A stretch of DNA of 44,974 nucleotides from DSOS01 sp035286585 (lineage in GTDB: Bacteria > Chloroflexota > Anaerolineae > Anaerolineales > UBA4823). A program made the translations under genes and the position numbers. Positions 6,352-13,902 of the stretch are shown piece after piece (the stretch's first letter is position 1; every line of letters starts with the position of its first letter). The stretch covers positions 1 through 44,974 of the forward strand of contig DATEDC010000026.1 in the NCBI GenBank assembly GCA_035286585.1, read 5' to 3'. The notes below the pieces were generated by a model. It saw only the letters and a program-made list of their open reading frames with translations. It did no database searches and had not been told where the DNA came from.

Positions 6352-7437
6352 TCACTTCATCACCAGCTTGCCGCGCATGCGGGCATAGGTGGCGTAATCG
6401 ATCTCAACCCTGCGGGCGATGTATTCCTGGGTTTTGGGTGCCCGCTCGCGGCGCTCGTCGATCGCCTCGGTCACCTGCAGAGACATGGCGTCGGAGCCAG
6501 CTCCCGAGCCGAAGGAAACCAGCAGGATGCGCTCGCCAGGCCGGGCGATATCCAGGATAGCGGTCAAGCCGATCAGAGCTGCGCCGGCGTAGGTGTTGCC
6601 GATCAGCGGCACGAGCAAACCCGGGGCGATTTGATCCTTGCTGAAGCCGAGCTGGGCGGCCACGCGCTGCGGGAACTTGGTGTTGGGCTGGTGAAAGACG
6701 GCGTAAGCGAAATCCGCAGGGGTGGTCCCAGTAGCCTCCATCAGGGCCTGGGCGGCTTCGGTGATGTGCTTGAAATAAGCCGGTTCGCCGGTAAAGCGCT
6801 GCCCGTGCTCGGGATATTTCTGGTAAGCCCGCCGGAAGAAGTCGGGCGTGTCGGTGACGAACGAATAAGTGTGTTCGATGACTGCCAGCGAGTTTTCCGC
6901 CGGTCCGAGCAAGAAGGCAGCCCCGCCGGCGCCGGCGGTGTATTCCAGGGCGTCGCCGGGGCGCCCCTGGGCGGTGTCCGCGCCGATGGCCATGGCATAG
7001 CTGGCCATGCCCGAGCCGATAAACCCAATAGCGGCCACCATCGCCTCGGTGCCGGCTTTGCAGGCGAACTGCCAGTCGCCGGCCTGCACGTTGGGCACGG
7101 CGCCAATCGCCTCGGCGACGATGGTGGAGGTGGGCTTTACCGCATAAGGATGGGACTCGGAGCCGACCCAGACGGCTCGAATTTCAGCCGGGGAGATGAG
7201 GGCTCGCTTCATGGCGTTCCTGGCGGCCTCGATCGACATGGTGGCGACGTCTTCGTCCAGCCCGGGGACAGCTTTTTCTTTGATCGGCAGTCCGGCCTGC
7301 CCGTCGGTCCACACACGGGCGACTTCGCTGGCTGGCAGGCGGTAGCGAGGCACGTAGGCGCCATAGCCCACGATTCCAACCGGGCGGGCCGGTTTCAAGA
7401 GGATACTTTCAGGGGAAGTCTCGTTCATAATTGTCAT
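6352..7437 (-). CDS. Hydroxymethylglutaryl-CoA synthase, archaeal type
   Basis: A 361-residue enzyme of the mevalonate pathway that condenses acetyl-CoA with acetoacetyl-CoA to HMG-CoA. The length and motifs match the compact archaeal form rather than the longer eukaryotic or Gram-positive cocci enzymes. Expected catalytic residues are present: Glu94 in VGSESHPYAVKPT, Cys126 in WQFACKAGTEA and His249 in YAVFHQPNTKFP. The C-terminal IGNTYAGAALIGL and SFGSGAGSDA are also typical. The ATG overlaps the HMGR stop (ATGA) and its own stop overlaps the GTG option of the thiolase gene, so the three genes form a coupled operon. Confidence 0.93.
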   Translation of the reverse strand: MTIMNETSPESILLKPARPVGIVGYGAYVPRYRLPASEVARVWTDGQAGLPIKEKAVPGLDEDVATMSIEAARNAMKRALISPAEIRAVWVGSESHPYAVKPTSTIVAEAIGAVPNVQAGDWQFACKAGTEAMVAAIGFIGSGMASYAMAIGADTAQGRPGDALEYTAGAGGAAFLLGPAENSLAVIEHTYSFVTDTPDFFRRAYQKYPEHGQRFTGEPAYFKHITEAAQALMEATGTTPADFAYAVFHQPNTKFPQRVAAQLGFSKDQIAPGLLVPLIGNTYAGAALIGLTAILDIARPGERILLVSFGSGAGSDAMSLQVTEAIDERRERAPKTQEYIARRVEIDYATYARMRGKLVMK

Positions 7438-8726
7438 TCTTTCGGCAATATTGCCGCTAGGATTTGCTGGGCGCGGTCGATGCGCACGGCGTTCTCGGCG
7501 ACCAGCCGCTGGGCCAGCTTCTCAATCATATCACCCTGGGCGCCGGCGGCAATGGCCACCTGGCGGGCGTGCAGGCTCATGTGGCCGCGCTGGATGCCCT
7601 CTGTAGCCAGGGCGCGCAGGGCAGCCAGGTTTTGGGCCAGCCCGACCGAGACGATGATCTCAGCTAACTGGCTGGCGGCGGTGACGCCCATCAGCTCGAG
7701 AGCAGCCCGGGCCGTGGGATGCACCCGGGTAGCGCCGCCCACGATGCCAACCGCCAAGGGAAGCTCGAGTGTACCCACCAGGTTGCCCTGCTGATCTGCA
7801 CCCCAGGCGCTCAAGGAGGTGTAGCGACCGCTGCGGGCAGCGTAGGCGTGGGCGCCGGCCTCGACCGCCCGCCAATCGTTGCCGGTGGCGATGACCACTG
7901 CATCTACGGCGTTCATGATGCCCTTATTGTGGGTGGCGGCGCGATAGGGGTCTGCGGCGGCGAACGCCCAGGCGGCGAGGATGCCATCCCGCACCTGCTC
8001 GGGTTGGTAGCCTTCAAAGCCAAGCTCCGAGAGCAGGATAGTGCAGCGCGCCCGGGCCAGGCGCTTATCAGCCAGGTTGGAGAGGATGCGCAGGTGCACC
8101 CGTCCGCCGGTGAGCGCTTCGACCCGCGGGGCCAGGCGCTCACACGCCGTGTTGACCGCATTGGCCCCCATGGCGTCGCGCACGTCGTAAATCAGGTGCA
8201 GCACGAGGAAGGGACCGATGGCAGAACGCTCGATCAGGCGCACTTCCAGGTCGCGCGGCCCGCCGCCCAATTGCTCGAGCACGGGGTCGATCTCTGCCGC
8301 CTCCACCAGCAGCTCGACTTTGCGTTCCAGAAGGACCAGGCGGGCGGTGTGCGCGTCGGCGGTATCCAGGAGCTGCATTTGACCGATCATCTCGGGGGCG
8401 GTGGTGTGGGCGAAGAATCCCCCACTGGAGCGCGCCAGCCTGGCCATGAAGGAGGCGCCGGCCACGACCGAGGGCTCTTCGATGGCCATCGGCACCAGCA
8501 CCTCGCGCCCGTTGACGATGAAGTTCAGAGCCAGACCCAGCGGCAGATTAAACGTACCTACCACGTTCTCGATCATGTGGTCGGCCTGGGCCGGATCGAG
8601 GCCGGCAATGCCGCTCAGAGCGTCCAGCCCTGCCTGACTCAGGCGGTGTTTAAGCTGCGCCAGGCGCTCTTCCAGGGACAGGTTGAAAAAACCTGGCAAG
8701 CGCGAACTGTCTTGTGAAGCGCTCAT
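7434..8726 (-). CDS. Hydroxymethylglutaryl-CoA reductase, class II (bacterial)
   Basis: A protein of about 430 residues catalysing the NAD(P)H-dependent reduction of HMG-CoA to mevalonate. The class II pattern is clear: SSRLPGFFNLSLEERL at the N-terminus, the EEPSVVAG motif with the catalytic Glu, THNKGIMN with the catalytic Lys, ATGNDWRAVEAGAHAYAAR with the catalytic Asp, and GHMSLHARQVA with the catalytic His. All four are intact. The start is either ATG 8726 (gives MSASQDSSRLPG, family-like) or ATG 8750 eight codons earlier. It is the first gene of the operon and sits behind a structured leader, divergent from the GAF kinase gene. Confidence 0.93.
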   Translation of the reverse strand: MSASQDSSRLPGFFNLSLEERLAQLKHRLSQAGLDALSGIAGLDPAQADHMIENVVGTFNLPLGLALNFIVNGREVLVPMAIEEPSVVAGASFMARLARSSGGFFAHTTAPEMIGQMQLLDTADAHTARLVLLERKVELLVEAAEIDPVLEQLGGGPRDLEVRLIERSAIGPFLVLHLIYDVRDAMGANAVNTACERLAPRVEALTGGRVHLRILSNLADKRLARARCTILLSELGFEGYQPEQVRDGILAAWAFAAADPYRAATHNKGIMNAVDAVVIATGNDWRAVEAGAHAYAARSGRYTSLSAWGADQQGNLVGTLELPLAVGIVGGATRVHPTARAALELMGVTAASQLAEIIVSVGLAQNLAALRALATEGIQRGHMSLHARQVAIAAGAQGDMIEKLAQRLVAENAVRIDRAQQILAAILPKE

Positions 8727-8766
8727 GGTATGACATGCTCCTACATACAAAGACCTCGGAAAGGGA

Positions 8767-8798
8767 TAGCCGGGCAGAAGTAAACTGCGCTGCGGCTA
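8767..8798 (-). promoter_or_regulatory. Nested stem-loop in the mevalonate operon leader
   Basis: TAGCCG (8767-8772) pairs with CGGCTA (8793-8798), and GCAG (8774-8777) pairs with CTGC (8785-8788) inside it. It is 20-70 nt upstream of the HMGR start codons. No riboswitch class is recognised. A weak TATAAA-like -10 is visible near 8831-8826 on the minus strand. Confidence 0.4.
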
Positions 8799-8897
8799 CT
8801 CTCCGAAGCCTCCTAAGCGTAGCATTTATACCGGTCGTTTACTAGCAAAAACTATCAGAGTTCGAGTAAAATTAACCCAGCGGCGAGGAGATTCCCA

Positions 8898-10571
8898 ATG
8901 GCGTTATTAACGAGAGAACAACTGGAAGAACGGTTGGCGGCTCTGCACCGCGCTAGCCTTGAACTGGTGGGCGATCTTTCCCTGGATACTGTCCTGGAAA
9001 GAATCGTGAACCTTGCCCGCGAGCAGGTGGACGCCGCGTACGCCGCGCTGGGGGTAGTGAATACCCAGGGCAACCTCGTCCAGTTCATTCAAGTTGGGAT
9101 GAGCGAGGAGGAAGTAAAGCGCACGGGACAACCTCCAGTGGGCAAAGGCTTGTTGGGGGCAATGGGGAAGGAGCGCTGCACCGTGCGCGTTGCCAACGTG
9201 CAAACTGATGAACGCGCTGCCGGTTACCCGCCCGGTCACCCCAAAATGATCTCTTTCCTGGGGGTTCCGATCATGTCAGGGGAGGAGCTATTAGGGCAAA
9301 TCTACCTGACGGACAAAAAAGGGCACCCTGAATTTACACAGGCGGATGCCCACGTGATCGAAACACTGGCTGCTTATGCGGCTATCGCCATATCCAACGC
9401 TCGCCTTTATCAGGACCTGGTTGGGCGAGATGAGGCGCTGCGCCAGCGCAACCAGGACCTGTCTTTATTGAACGATGTGGCTGCGGCGCTGGCGGGTTCG
9501 CTGAATAGCGAGGAGATACTCGATCAGACCCTGACTCGGGTTATAGCTTACCTGGGCGTGGAAGCTGGCGAGATCTTCTTGCGTGAAGATGGCGATCGGG
9601 AACTGCGCATAGCGCTGCATCGCGGCGAGTATATGGAGGCGTTTCTGACCAAGGACCGCTTCCGCCTTGGCGAGGGATTTATCGGCATCGTGGCAGAGAC
9701 AGGAAAACCCTTAGTCAGCATAGATTTAAAAAGCGACATGCGTTACCTAAGGTCGGCGGTGGTGGCAGCCGGGTTCAACTACATGGCCTGCATACCTTTG
9801 ATGGCGCGCGGCTCTGTAGTGGGGGTGATGAGCGTAGCGTCTCAGCGGGAGCGTCGTTTTGACGAGCGAGAGATCAATCTGCTCACCGCCATTGGCGCCT
9901 GGGCAGGCATCACCATCGAGAACGCCCGCCTTCATCGCCAGGCGCAGCGGGTGGCGATTTTGGAAGAACGCGAACGGATCGGCATGGATCTGCACGACGG
10001 CATTATTCAATCTATCTACGCCGTCGGCCTGGCATTGGAGTACGCCCGGGCTACGATTGAGGATGATACGAAACAATCTCAGTATAAAATTGAACAAGCC
10101 ATAAACGGATTGAATAAGACCATCCGCGATATTCGGGCGTACATCCTGGATCTGAGACCGCGCCAGTTCGTGGGCGAAGACCTGGTAGTCGGCTTGCAGC
10201 GCCTGATCGATGAGTACCGTAAGAACACGCTTGCCGAAGCTACGCTGTATGCGCCAGCAGATGGACTGGTCGGCTTGCCGGGCTCACACACCACAGCGCT
10301 GTTTCACATTTGCCAGGAAGCGCTTGCCAATGTCGCCAAGCATTCCCAGGCAAGGCGGGTGCGCGTCCACCTGTGGACGACAAAGGATCGCGTCTTGCTG
10401 GAAGTGGCTGATAACGGGCGGGGATTCGACCTGCGAAAGATGAGCGTCACGCTGGGACACGGCCTCTCGAACATGCACATCCGCGCCCGCAAAGTCGGGG
10501 GAGACGTGGAGATCACTGCAGCGCCTGGCGAGGGTACGACCGTGCTGGCCTGGGTGCCGCGCCGGGCATGA
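8898..10571 (+). CDS. Two-GAF sensor histidine kinase (HisKA_3/NarL type)
   Basis: A 557-residue soluble kinase with no membrane helices. GAF 1 spans about residues 20-165 and GAF 2 about 195-340, joined by a coiled segment. HisKA_3 follows with the H-box ERERIGMDLHDGIIQSIY, phospho-acceptor His366, and a C-terminal ATPase domain (ICQEALANVAKHSQA for the N box, VADNGRGFDL for G1, GHGLSNMHIRAR for G2). Domain order resembles DevS/DosS-like kinases; the ligand of the GAF domains is unknown. The start has GAGGAG 7 nt upstream. There is no NarL-type response regulator beside it. It overlaps the RNA methyltransferase gene by 4 nt. Confidence 0.92.
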   Translation: MALLTREQLEERLAALHRASLELVGDLSLDTVLERIVNLAREQVDAAYAALGVVNTQGNLVQFIQVGMSEEEVKRTGQPPVGKGLLGAMGKERCTVRVANVQTDERAAGYPPGHPKMISFLGVPIMSGEELLGQIYLTDKKGHPEFTQADAHVIETLAAYAAIAISNARLYQDLVGRDEALRQRNQDLSLLNDVAAALAGSLNSEEILDQTLTRVIAYLGVEAGEIFLREDGDRELRIALHRGEYMEAFLTKDRFRLGEGFIGIVAETGKPLVSIDLKSDMRYLRSAVVAAGFNYMACIPLMARGSVVGVMSVASQRERRFDEREINLLTAIGAWAGITIENARLHRQAQRVAILEERERIGMDLHDGIIQSIYAVGLALEYARATIEDDTKQSQYKIEQAINGLNKTIRDIRAYILDLRPRQFVGEDLVVGLQRLIDEYRKNTLAEATLYAPADGLVGLPGSHTTALFHICQEALANVAKHSQARRVRVHLWTTKDRVLLEVADNGRGFDLRKMSVTLGHGLSNMHIRARKVGGDVEITAAPGEGTTVLAWVPRRA

Positions 10572-11389
10572 TGTCGGTTATTACCAGCCGAAGCAATGTC
10601 AAGATCAGGCAAGCACGCCTCCTGCGGCAGCGCAAAGCCCGAGAAGAGAGCGGGTTGTTCCTGGTGGAAGGCATCTTCCAGGTAGGAGAAGCGGTCGCCG
10701 CCCAGGAAGCTGTTAAAATCAGGCTGGAGTCGATTTTTTACGCCTCGGAGTTGTTAAAAAGCGATTTCGCCAGGGAATTGATCAGACGAGAGTCCAGCCA
10801 GGGGATCCCATGTTATGAAACCAGCGAGGAAGTCTTCCAATCGATCGCCGCTAAAGACAACCCCCAGGGGATACTGGCTGTGGCGCATAAGCCAGTTACT
10901 CGCCTGGAAGAGATAAACCCGGGCGCACACCCCTGGGTGGCGGCGGTGGTGGCTCCCCAAGACCCTGGCAACGTGGGTGCGATATTGCGAACCATCGACG
11001 CGGTGGGCGCCAGCGCCCTTCTGCTACTGGAGAGCAGCGTAGACCCGTTCCATCCCAGCGCGGTGAGAGCCAGTATGGGTGCGATTTTCTGGCACCCGGT
11101 GGTACCCGCCTCCTTCGCGGACTTCGCTGAATGGGCACTGAAACATGGCTACCAGGTGATCGGCACTTCCGCGCATGGAGATACAGATAATCGGGAAATA
11201 CAGCAGTACCAGCCTCCCCTGGTTCTGCTGATGGGCAGCGAGAGAGAAGGCCTGACCAGCGAACAGGCTGCTATCTGCCAGCAGGTGATCCGCCTGCCGA
11301 TGCGCGGCAGATGCTCATCGCTGAACCTGGCAGTGGCGGCGGGTGTTATGCTGTATGATATCGCGGCAAAAAGCCAGCTCTCTCAATGA
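10568..11389 (+). CDS. TrmH/SpoU-family RNA 2'-O-methyltransferase
   Basis: A 273-residue SAM-dependent methyltransferase of the SPOUT class, acting on rRNA or tRNA ribose 2'-OH. The N-terminal substrate-binding region begins with ITSRSNVKIRQARLLRQRKARE and GLFLVEG. The knotted catalytic domain has motif 1 (DPGNVGAILRT), motif 2 (LLMGSEREGL) and motif 3 (LPMRGRCSSLNLAVAAGVMLYD). The exact nucleotide target cannot be assigned. It begins in the ATGA overlap with the kinase gene, so the two are co-translated; I see no functional link between them. Confidence 0.92.
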   Translation: MMSVITSRSNVKIRQARLLRQRKAREESGLFLVEGIFQVGEAVAAQEAVKIRLESIFYASELLKSDFARELIRRESSQGIPCYETSEEVFQSIAAKDNPQGILAVAHKPVTRLEEINPGAHPWVAAVVAPQDPGNVGAILRTIDAVGASALLLLESSVDPFHPSAVRASMGAIFWHPVVPASFADFAEWALKHGYQVIGTSAHGDTDNREIQQYQPPLVLLMGSEREGLTSEQAAICQQVIRLPMRGRCSSLNLAVAAGVMLYDIAAKSQLSQ

Positions 11390-11418
11390 TAGTTCGATCA
11401 ATCAAGGAGAAACGATCA

Positions 11419-13005
11419 ATGAACACGTACAGGCTAATCAGAGATCGAGGCGCAATCGCCGTGGTGATCGTGCTGGTAGTTCTGCTGGTTTCCGCCTGTG
11501 CGGGCGTCGGTTCGCCCCAACCTGCGCCGGCGACCCAGACGCAGGAGCAGGTTGTCCCTTCGGAAGCGGTCCTCGAGAGCGAGGGAGTCTTGCGGGTCGC
11601 AATGCAGCCGATCGTTCAGGCGGACCCTGCCTTTATTTCGTCGGATAGCGAGGTGCTGGTCGCCAACCACGTCTATGATTACCTGGTGGATATCGATCCG
11701 TCTTCCAACGTCATCCCACGCCTGGCGGTGGATTGGAAGGTTCAAGATGGCGGCCTGACTTATGTGTTCAAACTGGCCGAGGGGGTGACCTTTCACGACG
11801 GCAGCCGGCTGAGCGCTGAAGATGTGGTCTGGACGTTCAACCGCCTGCGCGACCAGGCGCTTGAGCTGCCAACAGCCGACCTGTACAGTAATATTTCGAC
11901 CATCGAAGCCAGCGGGGAGCTGGAGGTCACTTTTCGCCTGAAACAACCCAACCCGTTCTTCCTGTATGACTTGAGCGATAACCACGCCCTGGTTCTCAAA
12001 GCGAACACCCAGGATGCCGCATCGAACTTCAACGGGACTGGCCCATTTAAAGTCGCCCGCTACAGCCCCGAGGACAGGATCCTGCTGGAAGCCAATGGAG
12101 ATTACTTTATCCCGGACCTGCCCAAGCTGGCTGAGATCGAGATCATCTTCTTTAACGATGAAAACGCGGCGGTAGATGCGCTGCGCGGCGGGCAGGTGGA
12201 CCTGGTCATGCGCATGTCCACCGCGCTGTACACCAGCCTGCAGGATGAGCCAGGGATCGTCACGACGGATATCCCCACCAACGGGTTCGACCTGGTGCGG
12301 CTGCGCTCGGACCGGACACCGGGGGACGACCCGCGGATCATCCAGGCTCTGAAACTGGCGACCGACAGGGAAGCGATCCTCCAATTAGTGCAGCAAGGCT
12401 ACGGCGCAGTGGGACGGGACAGCCCGATTGGCCCAATGTACACGCAGTATTACAGCGAGGCTTTCCCACTTCCAGCTAGAGACGTGGAGGCAGCCCGCCA
12501 GTTGCTACGGGAGGCGGGTTATCCAGACGGCATGGAGCTGACGCTGCACACCCCGGATACAGGCGGCAGGCCCGATCTGGCGGTGGTGCTGAAAGAGCAG
12601 TGGGCCGAGGCAGGGATCAATGTCCAGGTGAGCGTGGAGCCCGAGAGCGTGTACTACGGCGATAACGGCTGGCTGGAGGTGGATTTGGGCATCACAGGTT
12701 GGGGTTCGCGGCCTTATCCCCAGTTTTACCTGGATGTGATGCTCACCTGCGATGCCGTGTGGAACGAATCGCACTTTTGCGATGCCGAGTTCGACTCGCT
12801 GGCAATCACTGCCGGCACCTCCCTGGATGAAGTGCAGCAGGCGGAAGCGTACCATAAAATACAGCAAATCCTGATCGAACGTGGCCCGGTGATCATCCCC
12901 TATTTCTTCGCTCAGTTTGCCGCCATCCGCGACCAGTTTCAGGGGTTCGAGCTTAAAGCATTTGCCGGGCGGACGGATTTCAGGGCCGTGAGCCTGCGAA
13001 AGTAA
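11419..13005 (+). CDS. Peptide/nickel-type ABC transporter substrate-binding lipoprotein
   Basis: A protein of about 528 residues of the SBP_bac_5 (DppA/OppA/NikA) family. The start at ATG 11419 is chosen because AAGGAG precedes it and it places a lipobox at LLVSAC with acylated Cys27. The mature protein shows the family features ITFxDG-like VTFHDGSRLSAEDVVWTFNRLRD, FNGTGPFKVARYSPEDRILLEAN and the C-terminal ILIERGPVIIPYFFAQFA. It captures oligopeptides, nickel complexes or related solutes outside the membrane. It heads an operon with permease C, a double ATPase and permease B, with the downstream ATG directly after its stop. Confidence 0.92.
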   Translation: MNTYRLIRDRGAIAVVIVLVVLLVSACAGVGSPQPAPATQTQEQVVPSEAVLESEGVLRVAMQPIVQADPAFISSDSEVLVANHVYDYLVDIDPSSNVIPRLAVDWKVQDGGLTYVFKLAEGVTFHDGSRLSAEDVVWTFNRLRDQALELPTADLYSNISTIEASGELEVTFRLKQPNPFFLYDLSDNHALVLKANTQDAASNFNGTGPFKVARYSPEDRILLEANGDYFIPDLPKLAEIEIIFFNDENAAVDALRGGQVDLVMRMSTALYTSLQDEPGIVTTDIPTNGFDLVRLRSDRTPGDDPRIIQALKLATDREAILQLVQQGYGAVGRDSPIGPMYTQYYSEAFPLPARDVEAARQLLREAGYPDGMELTLHTPDTGGRPDLAVVLKEQWAEAGINVQVSVEPESVYYGDNGWLEVDLGITGWGSRPYPQFYLDVMLTCDAVWNESHFCDAEFDSLAITAGTSLDEVQQAEAYHKIQQILIERGPVIIPYFFAQFAAIRDQFQGFELKAFAGRTDFRAVSLRK

Positions 13006-13902
13006 ATGAGGCGCGAGGCGGATTCGCTCACCCTGTTTGCACAAAACGGCGCCGCCCCCGGCCGGGGGCGGCGACTCCTCTCCTCCCTGCGCAGGCTGTA
13101 CGCCGTTCCATCAGCAGCCTTTGGCGCGACTATAGTAATCGTATTTTTAGCTCTGGCAATCATCGGCCCTTTAATCGCTCCTTACGAGGCTAACCAGCAA
13201 GAATTCCAGGATGCGCGGCAGGCGCCCTCGAAAGCGCACTGGTTTGGCACCGACCACCTGGGAAGGGATGTTTTCAGCCGGGTGCTGCTGGGCGCTAGCG
13301 AGGTGTTGTGGCTGTCCGGAGCAGGCACGCTGCTGGCGGTGCTGTGCGGAACAGGGATCGGCCTGACCAGCGGTTACCTGGGCGGCTGGGTCGATGAGCT
13401 GGTCATGCGGCTGTTTGACAGCCTGCTGGCGCTGCCGGCGCTCTTGCTGGCGCTGCTAATGCTGGGCGCTATCGGTACTTCGGTTACGAGCGTGCTGTTC
13501 GTGATTCTGGTGGTTTACACGCCGATCGTGGCGCGCGTCGTGCGCAGCGCTGTTCTCTCGATCAAAACCAGGGGCTTTGTAGAAGTAGCCCGCTTACAGG
13601 GTGAATCATTGGGGTGGATCTTGTTCCGCGAGATCTTGCCCTTAGTGCTGCCGACCCTGGCAGTTGAAACCGCTTTGCGTTTTTCTTACAGCATCTTCCT
13701 GGTCGCATCGCTGGGTTTTTTGGGGGTGGGCGTGCAGCCTCCGAGTCCGAACTGGGGATTGATGGTCAAAGAAGCCCGCCAGAGCGTCAGCCTGACCCCG
13801 TGGGCGCTGTATTACCCGGTTGCGGCGATCTCTCTACTGGTGATCAGCGTCAACTTGATGGCGGATGGATTAAAACGTGTTTTGCAATCACCCGTTGAAT
13901 AA
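13006..13902 (+). CDS. ABC importer permease, DppC/OppC type
   Basis: A 298-residue protein with six predicted helices. The N-terminal OppC_N region ends in the LIAPYEAN segment, followed by WFGTDHLGRDVFSRVLLGA, a hallmark of DppC-like permeases. The EAA coupling loop is GFVEVARLQGESLGWILFREILP, and VGVQPPSPNWGLMVKEAR follows. Its ATG directly abuts the substrate-binding protein stop, and its 3' end overlaps the ATPase gene by 26 nt. It pairs with the DppB-type permease at 15992-16957. Confidence 0.93.
   Translation: MRREADSLTLFAQNGAAPGRGRRLLSSLRRLYAVPSAAFGATIVIVFLALAIIGPLIAPYEANQQEFQDARQAPSKAHWFGTDHLGRDVFSRVLLGASEVLWLSGAGTLLAVLCGTGIGLTSGYLGGWVDELVMRLFDSLLALPALLLALLMLGAIGTSVTSVLFVILVVYTPIVARVVRSAVLSIKTRGFVEVARLQGESLGWILFREILPLVLPTLAVETALRFSYSIFLVASLGFLGVGVQPPSPNWGLMVKEARQSVSLTPWALYYPVAAISLLVISVNLMADGLKRVLQSPVE

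Noticed and set aside
6343..7794. 483-codon plus-strand ORF opposite HMGS and HMGR
   Set aside because: Antisense to two enzymes with intact catalytic motifs; composition (Gly/His/Arg/Ala) is that of a shadow frame.
7719..8717. 332-codon plus-strand ORF opposite HMGR
   Set aside because: Complete overlap with HMGR, no domain; repeated Gly/His/Gln pattern of an antisense frame.
11434..12384. 316-codon minus-strand ORF opposite the ABC substrate-binding protein
   Set aside because: Antisense shadow; no start signal or domain.
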